Program-made: the position numbers and the translations under genes
Assembly (NCBI GenBank): GCA_047972415.1
Contig: JBKEAN010000268.1
Location: 1-14,862, forward strand
Length of the DNA: 14,862 nucleotides
Reading direction: 5' to 3'
Source: Mangrovibacterium sp047972415
GTDB lineage: Bacteria; Bacteroidota; Bacteroidia; Bacteroidales; Prolixibacteraceae
Notes under the pieces: generated by a model
Databases searched by the model: none
What the model was told of the DNA's origin: nothing
What the model saw: only the letters and a program-made list of their open reading frames with translations
In this document: one piece after another, positions 1 through 5,554 of the stretch
How positions within the stretch are numbered: position 1 is the stretch's first letter
Layout of the letters: each line of letters starts with the position of its first letter

Positions 1-87
1 ATCACGCCCGAGTCGGTAGTGGCGCTGGCCAAGCAGGTGCTGGTTAGCCCTGATAGGGTAGAAGTGATTATGTCGCCGGTGAAGTAA
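1..87 (+). CDS. C-terminal fragment of an unidentified protein, possibly an M16-type peptidase
   Basis: The first 87 bases read open in frame 1 for 28 residues and stop at TAA (85–87). The tail is ITPESVVALAKQVLVSPDRV followed by EVIMSPVK. The pattern 'TPE-V-ALAK-(10)-VEVIMSP' resembles the C-termini of Bacteroidota M16 (insulinase/PqqL-like) zinc peptidases, but no catalytic motif lies inside the window, so the family is only a suggestion. The fragment is visibly GC-richer than the block to its right, and a hairpin terminator follows 25 bases after the stop, consistent with the true end of a gene. Confidence 0.5.
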   Translation: MTPESVVALAKQVLVSPDRVEVIMSPVK

Positions 88-110
88 GGCTTGTTTTTAT
101 AGTTTGAAGA

Positions 111-150
111 AAGGCAGGATCCGTTGCAAAGCGGTTCCTGCTTTTCTTTT
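111..150 (+). terminator. Rho-independent terminator of the upstream partial gene
   Basis: GCAGGATCCG (114–123) pairs with CGGTTCCTGC (132–141) with a single T·T mismatch and an 8-nt loop. The stem extends by A/T pairs on both sides and is followed by a T-rich run, TTTTCTTTT (142–150). It sits just after the partial gene ending at 87 and before the AraC gene, so it should insulate the AraC block from upstream transcription. Confidence 0.7.
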
Positions 151-174
151 AAAGATAATCGCGATATTTGGTGA

Positions 175-1059
175 ATGAAAACCTTTACCGATTTTAAGAG
201 CTTTAACCAGTATATTGGCGTTTCCCAGGCGCTGAATGAGCATATCGACATTGGCAAATATCCTGAAACCACTTTGCTAAAATCAGAAGGAATTTATATC
301 GATTTTTATCGGGTTTCTTTTAAAACCAATTACATCAATCCAGAATTACCGGATTACGACCCCAAAAATCCAAAGCCCATTACTGCCGTGTTTTTTAACA
401 GCCCTGGCAAATTGTACGAATGGGATTTGACAGACAAATTTGAAGGATATTATCTGCAACTATCCAAAGAAATTATCGAAAAGAACCGTTATTTGTTTCA
501 GAACTTTTTGGAGTATGGCTATCACGAAGCTTTGTTTTTGACCAAGCAGGAAGAGCGGGAAATTGTTTTATTGTACGAAAATCTTATTCAAAAATACGAG
601 GACAAAAACTATACTGAAAATGTATTGTTGGCTTATGTTAACCTGATTCTAAACTTGGTTGAATCGTTTTATAGAAGACAATTTTCTACCGAAATAGAAA
701 AGACAAATTACATCGTTAGGGAATTTCAACAACTACTAAAAGATTCGTATGAAGATGGATTTGCCAATTTACCAACGGTGCAATTTTTTGCTGATAAAAT
801 GAATCTTACAGCCAATTATTTAGGCGATATTATTAAAGCCAATACCCATAAATCGGCTATTGAACACATTCATGAATTTGTAACGGATAAAGCAAAAAAA
901 ATGATTGTGGAAACCCAATTAACCAATACCGAAATTGCATTTCAGTTGGGATTCAATTATCCCAATTATTTCTCCAAATTTTTCAGAAAGCAAACACAAT
1001 TCAGTCCAAGCCAATATCGTGAAAAGTTTAAAAAGGAATCAATGATTGAAAATCAGTAA
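175..1059 (+). CDS. AraC-family transcriptional regulator
   Basis: A 294-residue protein with the two-domain plan of AraC/XylS regulators. The N-terminal part (about 1–170) has no motif I can assign firmly but fits the cupin-like sensor region seen in Bacteroidota homologues. The C-terminal part (about 185–285) is the DNA-binding domain: a first helix-turn-helix near 201–221, a second near 250–272, and the AraC signature running from IAFQLGF (254–260) to SPSQYR (277–282). The ATG at 175 gives a full-length protein, with no clear ribosome binding site. It lies 90 bases upstream of the hydrolase on the same strand. Regulators of this type often control the adjacent gene, so it probably acts on the hydrolase–SDR group; the ligand is unknown. 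The gene is very AT-rich (18 G/C in the 60 bases 841–900) compared with the right half of the window. Confidence 0.9.
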   Translation: MKTFTDFKSFNQYIGVSQALNEHIDIGKYPETTLLKSEGIYIDFYRVSFKTNYINPELPDYDPKNPKPITAVFFNSPGKLYEWDLTDKFEGYYLQLSKEIIEKNRYLFQNFLEYGYHEALFLTKQEEREIVLLYENLIQKYEDKNYTENVLLAYVNLILNLVESFYRRQFSTEIEKTNYIVREFQQLLKDSYEDGFANLPTVQFFADKMNLTANYLGDIIKANTHKSAIEHIHEFVTDKAKKMIVETQLTNTEIAFQLGFNYPNYFSKFFRKQTQFSPSQYREKFKKESMIENQ

Positions 1060-1061
1060 AA

Positions 1062-1099
1062 TGTTTCCGTTTTTTTAGGGATCTGTTTCAGTCTCTTTC
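1062..1099 (+). promoter_or_regulatory. Candidate AraC-type operator: TGTTTC direct repeats
   Basis: TGTTTC occurs at 1062–1067 and again at 1084–1089, a spacing of 22 bases or about two helical turns. A related TCTTTC lies at 1094–1099, one further turn away. AraC-family proteins contact DNA through two helix-turn-helix units about one turn apart, and their sites are commonly direct repeats spaced by whole turns. The location, between the regulator gene and its likely target and just upstream of a −7 element, fits activator binding. This is an inference from spacing only. Confidence 0.35.
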
Positions 1100-1111
1100 T
1101 GATAGTTGAAA

Positions 1112-1119
1112 TAATTTTG
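1112..1119 (+). promoter_or_regulatory. Bacteroidota-type −7 element for the hydrolase gene
   Basis: TAATTTTG matches the TAnnTTTG −7 consensus of the Bacteroidota primary sigma factor. No good TTTG −33 element lies 17–23 bases upstream. That would suit a promoter depending on an activator such as the AraC protein encoded just before it. The hydrolase ATG follows 30 bases downstream. Confidence 0.4.
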
Positions 1120-1149
1120 TGTTAGTAAAATAATTCAAACACTAATATT

Positions 1150-2091
1150 ATGTCACAACAAAAAATCACGTACAAAAACTCAAATAACGGATTGATGATG
1201 TCCGCTTACTTAGATTTGCCTGAAAATTTTGATGAAAAGAAACAATATCCAGCCATCGTTATTACGCATCCAGGCGGAGGTGTAAAAGAACAAACCGCAG
1301 GTATTTATGGTCGTAAATTTTCCGAACACGGTTTCGTTACGATTGTTACCGATGCTTCTTACCAAGGCGAAAGCGGTGGCGAACCTCGTCAACTGGAAAA
1401 TCCATATATCAGAACGGAAGACATCAGCTCTCCGATAGATTATTTAACCACGCTTCCTTATATAGATAACGACAGAATTGGAGCTTGGGGAATTTGTGCA
1501 GGTGGTGGTTACACCGTTAACGCAGCCATCAACGACAAACGAATTAAAGCCGTTGGAACGGTTAGTGCCGTAAACATCGGACACATGATTAGTAAAGGTT
1601 GGTTGGGCGACCAAAATATGAAAGATGTGATTGCTTCTTTGGAATTTGGAGCTTCGGCAAGAACGCAGGAAGCCAATGGTTCGCCGGTTGTTCAAATGCC
1701 AATGGCACCAATGCGTGAGGAAGATACGCCTTACACCGACTTGAAAGAAGCTTGGGAATATTACCACACCGATAGAGCACAGTGTTCTACTTCACCAGGT
1801 TACGGAACAGCGAGAAGCTTAACGCAATTGGTTACTTATGATGCCTTTAATATGGCGGAAGTTTTCTTCACCCAACCTTTATTTATGGTTGTTGGAAGCA
1901 TTGCAGAATCGAAATGGATGAGTGATGATTTAATGAACCGTGCCGGAACGGACAACAAACAAATGTACATTGTAGAAGGTGCAAACCACATGAAGTTATA
2001 CGATATTCCTCAATATTTAGATGAAGCTGTTGCACAATTAGCTCCGTTCTTTAAAGAGCATTTGGGAGTGGCAGAATTAGTAGAAGCATAA
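1150..2091 (+). CDS. Alpha/beta hydrolase with a cysteine at the nucleophile position
   Basis: A 313-residue protein of the alpha/beta-hydrolase fold, closest in pattern to the YcjY/dienelactone-hydrolase-like group (COG1073 type). Visible features are an early oxyanion loop HPGGG (40–44), the nucleophile elbow GICAGGG (114–120) with Cys116 in place of serine, a likely acid at Glu253 within GSIAES, and the catalytic His280 in GANH. There is no signal peptide, so it should be cytoplasmic. A Cys nucleophile is known in dienelactone hydrolases and, to my recollection, in other YcjY-like proteins; the substrate cannot be read from the sequence. It follows the AraC gene by 90 bases. The stop is followed 8 bases later by the first palindromic repeat, and the SDR gene beyond may belong to the same response. 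Confidence 0.85.
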   Translation: MSQQKITYKNSNNGLMMSAYLDLPENFDEKKQYPAIVITHPGGGVKEQTAGIYGRKFSEHGFVTIVTDASYQGESGGEPRQLENPYIRTEDISSPIDYLTTLPYIDNDRIGAWGICAGGGYTVNAAINDKRIKAVGTVSAVNIGHMISKGWLGDQNMKDVIASLEFGASARTQEANGSPVVQMPMAPMREEDTPYTDLKEAWEYYHTDRAQCSTSPGYGTARSLTQLVTYDAFNMAEVFFTQPLFMVVGSIAESKWMSDDLMNRAGTDNKQMYIVEGANHMKLYDIPQYLDEAVAQLAPFFKEHLGVAELVEA

Positions 2092-2099
2092 AATATTTT

Positions 2100-2171
2100 C
2101 CCGCAGATAACGCAGAATTACTCAGAAAATAATCAACAAAAAAATCTGCGAAAATCTGTGAGATCTGCGGG
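2100..2171. repeat. Palindromic repeat copy 1 (R1), between the hydrolase and GxxExxY genes
   Basis: A 72-nt imperfect inverted repeat. The outer nine bases CCCGCAGAT (2100–2108) pair exactly with ATCTGCGGG (2163–2171), and by eye about 21 of the outer 28 positions of the two arms can pair. Each arm holds three copies of one unit: CGCAGA at 2102 and 2111 and CTCAGA at 2121 on the left, and TCTGCG at 2145, TCTGTG at 2155 and TCTGCG at 2164 on the right. The spacings of 9–10 bases are mirrored between the arms. Two related copies follow at 2580 and 2669. Confidence 0.85.
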
Positions 2172-2184
2172 TAATCTTTTTTTT
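2100..2184 (+). terminator. R1 hairpin plus T8 tract, possible terminator of the hydrolase gene
   Basis: R1 begins 8 bases after the hydrolase stop. If folded as RNA it would end at 2171, followed after TAATC by eight consecutive T residues (2177–2184). This could act as a rho-independent terminator, although the five-base gap before the T run and the long A-rich loop make it imperfect. Copies 2 and 3 have no comparable T run. Confidence 0.35.
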
Positions 2185-2198
2185 GATAAATTAGCCTT

Positions 2199-2576
2199 AT
2201 GGAGGAAAACGAAATCTCTTATGCAATCCGAGGAGCTATTTTCAAAGTTTATCAAGAATTTGGTCCGGGACTTTTGGAGTCTGTTTATCAAGCAGCTTTA
2301 AAATCCGTTTTAGTAAAAATGGGCTATCAAGTTGGTGTTGAAGTACCTGTTCCGGTTTATTTTGATGGAGAAAAATTAGAAGTTGGATTTCGAATAGATT
2401 TATTAGTAAACAACAAGGTAATTATTGAAATTAAATCCGTGGAAGAATTAGCAAAAGTTCACCATAAACAAGTTCTTACATATCTAAAACTCACAAAACT
2501 TAAATTAGGGATTTTGGTAAACTTTAATGTAGATGATATTAATCAAGGAATTTTCAGAAAAGTAAACAATTTATAA
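2199..2576 (+). CDS. GxxExxY family protein (PD-(D/E)xK nuclease-like)
   Basis: A 125-residue protein of full family length. It carries the name-giving motif GLLESVY (G24, E27, Y30) and then a PD-(D/E)xK-like core: Asp67 in FRIDLLV, Glu77-x-Lys79 in IIEIK, and Gln91 with Tyr95 in HHKQVLTYL, ending in a GILVNFN strand (104–110). The family (GxxExxY; PDDEXK_3-like) is widespread and often present in several copies per genome. Its biochemical role is, to my knowledge, not established, and nuclease activity is inferred from the fold. The stop at 2574–2576 lies only 3 bases before repeat R2, and R1 ends 27 bases before the start, so gene and repeats form a tight unit. Composition is AT-rich like its neighbours. 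It separates the hydrolase from the SDR gene and may be an inserted cassette. Confidence 0.85.
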   Translation: MEENEISYAIRGAIFKVYQEFGPGLLESVYQAALKSVLVKMGYQVGVEVPVPVYFDGEKLEVGFRIDLLVNNKVIIEIKSVEELAKVHHKQVLTYLKLTKLKLGILVNFNVDDINQGIFRKVNNL

Positions 2577-2579
2577 TAT

Positions 2580-2650
2580 CCCGAAGATGACGAGGAACTA
2601 CGCAGATAAAATACTCAAAAATCTCTGTGAAAATCTGTGAGATCTGCGGG
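2580..2650. repeat. Palindromic repeat copy 2 (R2), directly after the GxxExxY gene
   Basis: A 71-nt relative of R1 in the same orientation. The last 22 bases (2629–2650) are identical to the last 22 of R1 (2150–2171), and the right arm keeps the triple unit (TCTGTG, TCTGTG, TCTGCG). The left arm (CCCGAAGAT...) has drifted, retaining the terminal CCCG and one intact CGCAGAT unit at 2601, so its palindrome is weaker than that of R1. It starts 3 bases after the GxxExxY stop. Confidence 0.8.
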
Positions 2651-2668
2651 AGATAAAACTAATTAATT

Positions 2669-2739
2669 CCCACAGATGAAGCAGAAATTCGTAGAAAATA
2701 ATAACAAAAACTTCTGCGAAAATCAGCGAGTTCTGCGGG
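2669..2739. repeat. Palindromic repeat copy 3 (R3), before the SDR gene
   Basis: A third 71-nt copy in the same orientation, 18 bases after R2. Its left end is CCCACAGAT and its right end TTCTGCGGG. The internal units are diverged (GCAGAA and GTAGAA on the left; CTGCGA and CAGCGA on the right). It ends 22 bases before the SDR start codon. The divergence between copies suggests an old tandem or dispersed repeat rather than a fresh duplication. Confidence 0.8.
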
Positions 2740-2761
2740 AAAAATTAACAAACATCAAATC

Positions 2762-3397
2762 ATGAACAAAGTCTTAATACTCGGTGCAAGTGGAGCAATC
2801 GCTCAACACACCATCGAAAAATTACAGAAAGACGGCAATGTCGAACTAACACTTTTTGCACGAAATTCAAAGTCTATAAAACAATTCGCCAACGCTCAAA
2901 CCAAAATCGTTGAAGGTGATGTATTGAACGAAAATGATTTAAACGAAGCGGTAAAAGGTCAAAACATCATTTACGCAAACCTTGCCGGAAGTGTTGATAA
3001 AATGGCGGAAGCCATTGTAAAAGCGATGGATAAAAACAATGTAAAGCGTTTGATATTCGTAACCAGTTTGGGAATTTATGATGAAGTTCCCGGAAAATTT
3101 GGCGAATGGAACAACCGAATGATTGGTTCGGCTCTCAAAACCTATCGCAAAGCCGCAGATGTCATAGAAGCATCTGATTTGGATTATACCGTGGTTCGTC
3201 CGGCTTGGTTGCAAGATGATGATGAAGTGGATTATGAAACCACCCAAAAATCAGAACCTTTCAAAGGAACAGAAGTTTCCCGAAAAGCTGTAGGTAGCTA
3301 CATCGCAGACATCATCGAACATCCTGAAAAAGACAGCAAAGCAAGTGTAGGCTTAAACAAACCCGGAACGGATGGCAACAAACCGAGTTTTTATTAA
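2762..3397 (+). CDS. NAD(P)-binding protein of the atypical SDR family
   Basis: A 211-residue protein with an N-terminal Rossmann motif, VLILGASGAIA (4–14). The third glycine of GxxGxxG is replaced by Ala14, as in the GANGxIA-type members of this group. It continues with GDVLN (52–56), the strand IFVTSLGIYDE (98–108) and YTVVRPAWL (142–150), the pattern of the NAD(P)H-binding (PF13460, SDR_a5-like) family. The classical YxxxK catalytic pair is absent, so it may be a redox sensor or an unusual reductase rather than a typical dehydrogenase. It is cytoplasmic. No promoter was found in the 22 bases between repeat R3 and the start, so it is probably co-transcribed from further upstream. It closes the AT-rich block, and regulator, hydrolase and SDR together suggest a small-molecule stress or detoxification response. 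Confidence 0.85.
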   Translation: MNKVLILGASGAIAQHTIEKLQKDGNVELTLFARNSKSIKQFANAQTKIVEGDVLNENDLNEAVKGQNIIYANLAGSVDKMAEAIVKAMDKNNVKRLIFVTSLGIYDEVPGKFGEWNNRMIGSALKTYRKAADVIEASDLDYTVVRPAWLQDDDEVDYETTQKSEPFKGTEVSRKAVGSYIADIIEHPEKDSKASVGLNKPGTDGNKPSFY

Positions 3398-3494
3398 CTA
3401 AACTGGATACAAGGTCCGGAAGGATCGGCGGAAACTGCCATTTCTTTCCTGTCGATAAATTTGGCGCTGCTGTTTATAGGCAAAGAATTAATTT

Positions 3495-3502
3495 TATTTT
3501 TG
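3495..3502 (+). promoter_or_regulatory. Bacteroidota-type −7 element for the acetate permease
   Basis: TATTTTTG fits TAnnTTTG. A weak −33 candidate, TTTA in TGTTTATAGG (3473–3476), lies 18 bases upstream. The permease ATG is at 3534, giving a leader of about 25 bases. No Shine-Dalgarno sequence is evident. Confidence 0.45.
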
Positions 3503-3533
3503 CGCACCAATTTATCAATTAACACGTTAAAAA

Positions 3534-4103
3534 ATGCACAATTCAAAATTAGGCAACCCTGCGGTTGTAGGCCTTGGAGGGTTTGGTTTGACAACACTTT
3601 TGCTCCAGTTTCATAACCTGGGATGGCTGGGTTTAGGGCCAGTACTGGCTATGGGATTTGTTTTTGGCGGAGCAGCTCAGCTAATTGCCGGCTTTCTGGA
3701 GCAAAAAACAGGTAATAACTTCGGTTTTGCCGCCTTTTCGGCCTATGGCGCTTTTTGGATTGGCTTAGGTATTATTTGGGTGTTGAACCACTTTCAGGTA
3801 TACCCGTCAACTGGCGAAGATGTTGGTTTTTATCTGCTTGGCTGGACGTTGATTACTGCCATTTTCTGGGCGGCTTCCATGTTTATCCACACCGCCATGT
3901 TTGTCACCTTCACCACATTGTTGATTGGCTTTATTTTGCTCGATTTGGAACACTTTGGTTTTCCAGCGGTAAAAACGCTGGCTGCTATCGATTTGATTGT
4001 GTGCGCACTGGCTGCCTGGTACATGATGGCTGCCATTATACTGAACGATGTGGCAGGCCGCGAAATTTTGTGTGTCGGAAAACCACTGGTTGTCCCAAAA
4101 TAG
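3534..4103 (+). CDS. satP: Acetate/succinate permease of the GPR1/FUN34/YaaH (AceTr) family
   Basis: A 189-residue inner-membrane protein with six predicted hydrophobic helices (about 9–27, 34–55, 64–87, 96–115, 119–138, 146–170), the usual size and topology of SatP/YaaH. The family signature NPAVVGLGGFGLTT is at 8–21 and the second conserved stretch GGAAQLIAGFLE at 45–56. Characterised members import acetate, and in E. coli also succinate, with protons, or act as hexameric anion channels. The transported substrate here is inferred from the family. It has its own −7 element and a strong downstream terminator, so it is probably a single-gene transcription unit. Composition is that of the host genes to the right rather than the AT-rich block to the left. 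Confidence 0.9.
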   Translation: MHNSKLGNPAVVGLGGFGLTTLLLQFHNLGWLGLGPVLAMGFVFGGAAQLIAGFLEQKTGNNFGFAAFSAYGAFWIGLGIIWVLNHFQVYPSTGEDVGFYLLGWTLITAIFWAASMFIHTAMFVTFTTLLIGFILLDLEHFGFPAVKTLAAIDLIVCALAAWYMMAAIILNDVAGREILCVGKPLVVPK

Positions 4104-4124
4104 TTGTCGGAGCCTTACCGCGAC

Positions 4125-4168
4125 AGTCCGCAAGAATGGAGTTCAACCGTTTTTGCGGACTTTTTGTT
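4125..4168 (+). terminator. Rho-independent terminator after the acetate permease
   Basis: AGTCCGCAA (4125–4133) pairs perfectly with TTGCGGACT (4153–4161). The stem extends inward by G·U and A/T pairs, and TTTTTGTT follows (4161–4168). It begins 21 bases after the permease stop codon. An open frame passing through the hairpin is not a gene. Confidence 0.85.
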
Positions 4169-4264
4169 TGGTTGAAATAGGCTGCGTACTTCCCGGTATT
4201 TTTTGCGTGTTAAGCATCCGGTAAATGTGTTCACAGTTTAGGCCGAAACCTGTTCAAATGCGCA

Positions 4265-4299
4265 CCGAAACGCTACTTTCGGAAACATTGTTACATTTG
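4265..4299 (+). promoter_or_regulatory. Candidate promoter and dyad upstream of the M20 deacylase
   Basis: TACATTTG (4292–4299) matches the TAnnTTTG −7 element, 18 bases before the ATG at 4318. No TTTG −33 box is present. Instead the −33 region holds the inverted repeat CCGAAA (4265–4270) / TTTCGG (4277–4282), which could be an operator. Regulator and function are unknown. Confidence 0.4.
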
Positions 4300-4317
4300 T
4301 CGGATTAATTTTTAAGG

Positions 4318-5370
4318 ATGAAAGCATACATTCAATTGCTGCGCGCGATGATTCAAACACCTTCGTTTAGCCGCGAAGAAGGGCCGGTGGCCGAGTTGGT
4401 CCGCGCTTTCTTAACCGAACGTTCAATCCCTTTTCAAACAAAAGGATTTAATACTTGGGCAAAAAACAAGTTTTGGGACGAAACCAAACCGGTTGTGTTG
4501 CTCAATTCGCATATCGACACCGTGAAACCGGTTAAAAACTGGACGAAAGATCCGTTTGTGGCAGAGCTGGAGGGCGATAAACTTACCGGTTTGGGCAGTA
4601 ACGATGCAGGCGCGTCGCTGGTAACTTTGCTGGCTGTTTTTGTTCATTTTTATGCGACAGAAAATTTGCCTTATAACCTGGTTTTTGCAGCTTCGGCCGA
4701 AGAGGAAATCTCGGGAAATAGCGGGATGGAATCGTTAATTGTTGAGTTGGGGGATATTGCGCTGGCCCTGGTAGGCGAGCCAACCCAAATGCAAATGGCC
4801 ATTGCCGAAAAAGGGCTGATGGTACTCGACTGCACGGCACATGGACGTGCCGGGCATGCCGCCCGCGACGAAGGCGAAAATGCCCTGTACAAAGCACTCG
4901 ATGATATTCAGGTTTTACGAAATTATAAGTTCGAGCAGGTGTCGGAAGTATTGGGCGAAGTGAAATTATCGGTTACCCAAATTAATGCCGGGTATCAACA
5001 CAACGTGGTGCCCGATGTGTGCACCTTTGTGGTTGACGTGCGTACCAACGAATTTTATTCGAACCACAAAGCCGGTGATATTATTGTCGGTATCATTCAA
5101 TCCGATGTTGCTCCGCGTTCGTTTAAACTAAACTCGTCGGGTATTCCGGTAACACATCCGGTTGTGCAACGGGGGCTTTCGCTCGGTTTAGCCTATTATG
5201 GCTCGCCAACCACTTCGGATCAGGCCGTAATGCCCTGGCCATCGCTGAAAATAGGGCCGGGCGACAGTGCCCGCTCTCATACCGCTGATGAATATATTTT
5301 GTTGTCGGAGATTGAAAAAGGATTTAAAACCTATGTCGCTTTATTGGATGGCTTGAATCTTGTTGGATAG
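4318..5370 (+). CDS. M20-family metallo-deacylase, ArgE/LysK-like (arginine or lysine biosynthesis)
   Basis: A 350-residue cytoplasmic zinc hydrolase with all the expected M20 residues: His65 and Asp67 in NSHIDTV, bridging Asp96 in GSNDAG, the catalytic Glu pair 128–129 in SAEEE, Glu154 in GEP, and the C-terminal ligand His321 in RSHTADEY. The length and the motif VGEPTQ (152–157) fit the short ArgE/LysK branch, which removes the acyl group from N-acetylornithine or a related intermediate. In Bacteroidota that have N-acyl-ornithine carbamoyltransferase the substrate is N-acyl-citrulline, sometimes succinylated, so the exact substrate is open. argH lies 3.4 kb downstream on the same strand, supporting an arginine role. 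It ends convergently with amt at a shared terminator. I leave the symbol blank because substrate specificity cannot be read from motifs. Confidence 0.85.
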   Translation: MKAYIQLLRAMIQTPSFSREEGPVAELVRAFLTERSIPFQTKGFNTWAKNKFWDETKPVVLLNSHIDTVKPVKNWTKDPFVAELEGDKLTGLGSNDAGASLVTLLAVFVHFYATENLPYNLVFAASAEEEISGNSGMESLIVELGDIALALVGEPTQMQMAIAEKGLMVLDCTAHGRAGHAARDEGENALYKALDDIQVLRNYKFEQVSEVLGEVKLSVTQINAGYQHNVVPDVCTFVVDVRTNEFYSNHKAGDIIVGIIQSDVAPRSFKLNSSGIPVTHPVVQRGLSLGLAYYGSPTTSDQAVMPWPSLKIGPGDSARSHTADEYILLSEIEKGFKTYVALLDGLNLVG

Positions 5371-5398
5371 GATTATTTAATTGAATGTCAGATAATAA

Positions 5399-5432
5399 AG
5401 AAAGGATGTTCCCCGAGGGAAACATCCTTTTC
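5399..5432. terminator. Bidirectional terminator between the deacylase (+) and amt (−)
   Basis: AAAGGATGTT (5401–5410) pairs exactly with AACATCCTTT (5421–5430), with extra C/G pairs toward the loop. TTTTC flanks it on the + side and an A-rich stretch (AATAAAG) on the − side, so it can stop both converging transcripts. It is 30 bases after the deacylase stop and about 120 bases after the amt stop. Confidence 0.75.
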
Positions 5433-5554
5433 TATTGCATGTAACAGGTGAAAGTAAATCCGTGTTTTGTCAACTTCAACCTTGGAAAACGGAAAGGGCA
5501 CGCCAGCCGACAGGTACTTAAGAAAGTTACAGGCCTTGGAGGTTGAAGGAATTA
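5433..5554 (-). other. Structured 3' untranslated region of amt
   Basis: About 120 bases lie between the amt stop and its terminator. They contain a perfect 9-bp inverted repeat, CTTCAACCT (5474–5482) / AGGTTGAAG (5540–5548), enclosing a 57-base internal segment. No convincing ORF is present. The segment could be a stabilising 3' UTR fold or the source of a 3'-derived small RNA; neither is demonstrated. Confidence 0.4.

Noticed and set aside
2100..2739. CRISPR array made of the three related repeats
   Set aside because: Only three copies, irregular spacing (one gap holds a gene), internally palindromic and diverged units, and no cas genes; this fits a palindromic intergenic repeat instead.
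3755..4180. 141-residue open frame on the + strand overlapping the permease gene
   Set aside because: It overlaps satP in another frame and crosses the terminator hairpin; its residues (many Cys, Trp, His) do not look like a real protein.
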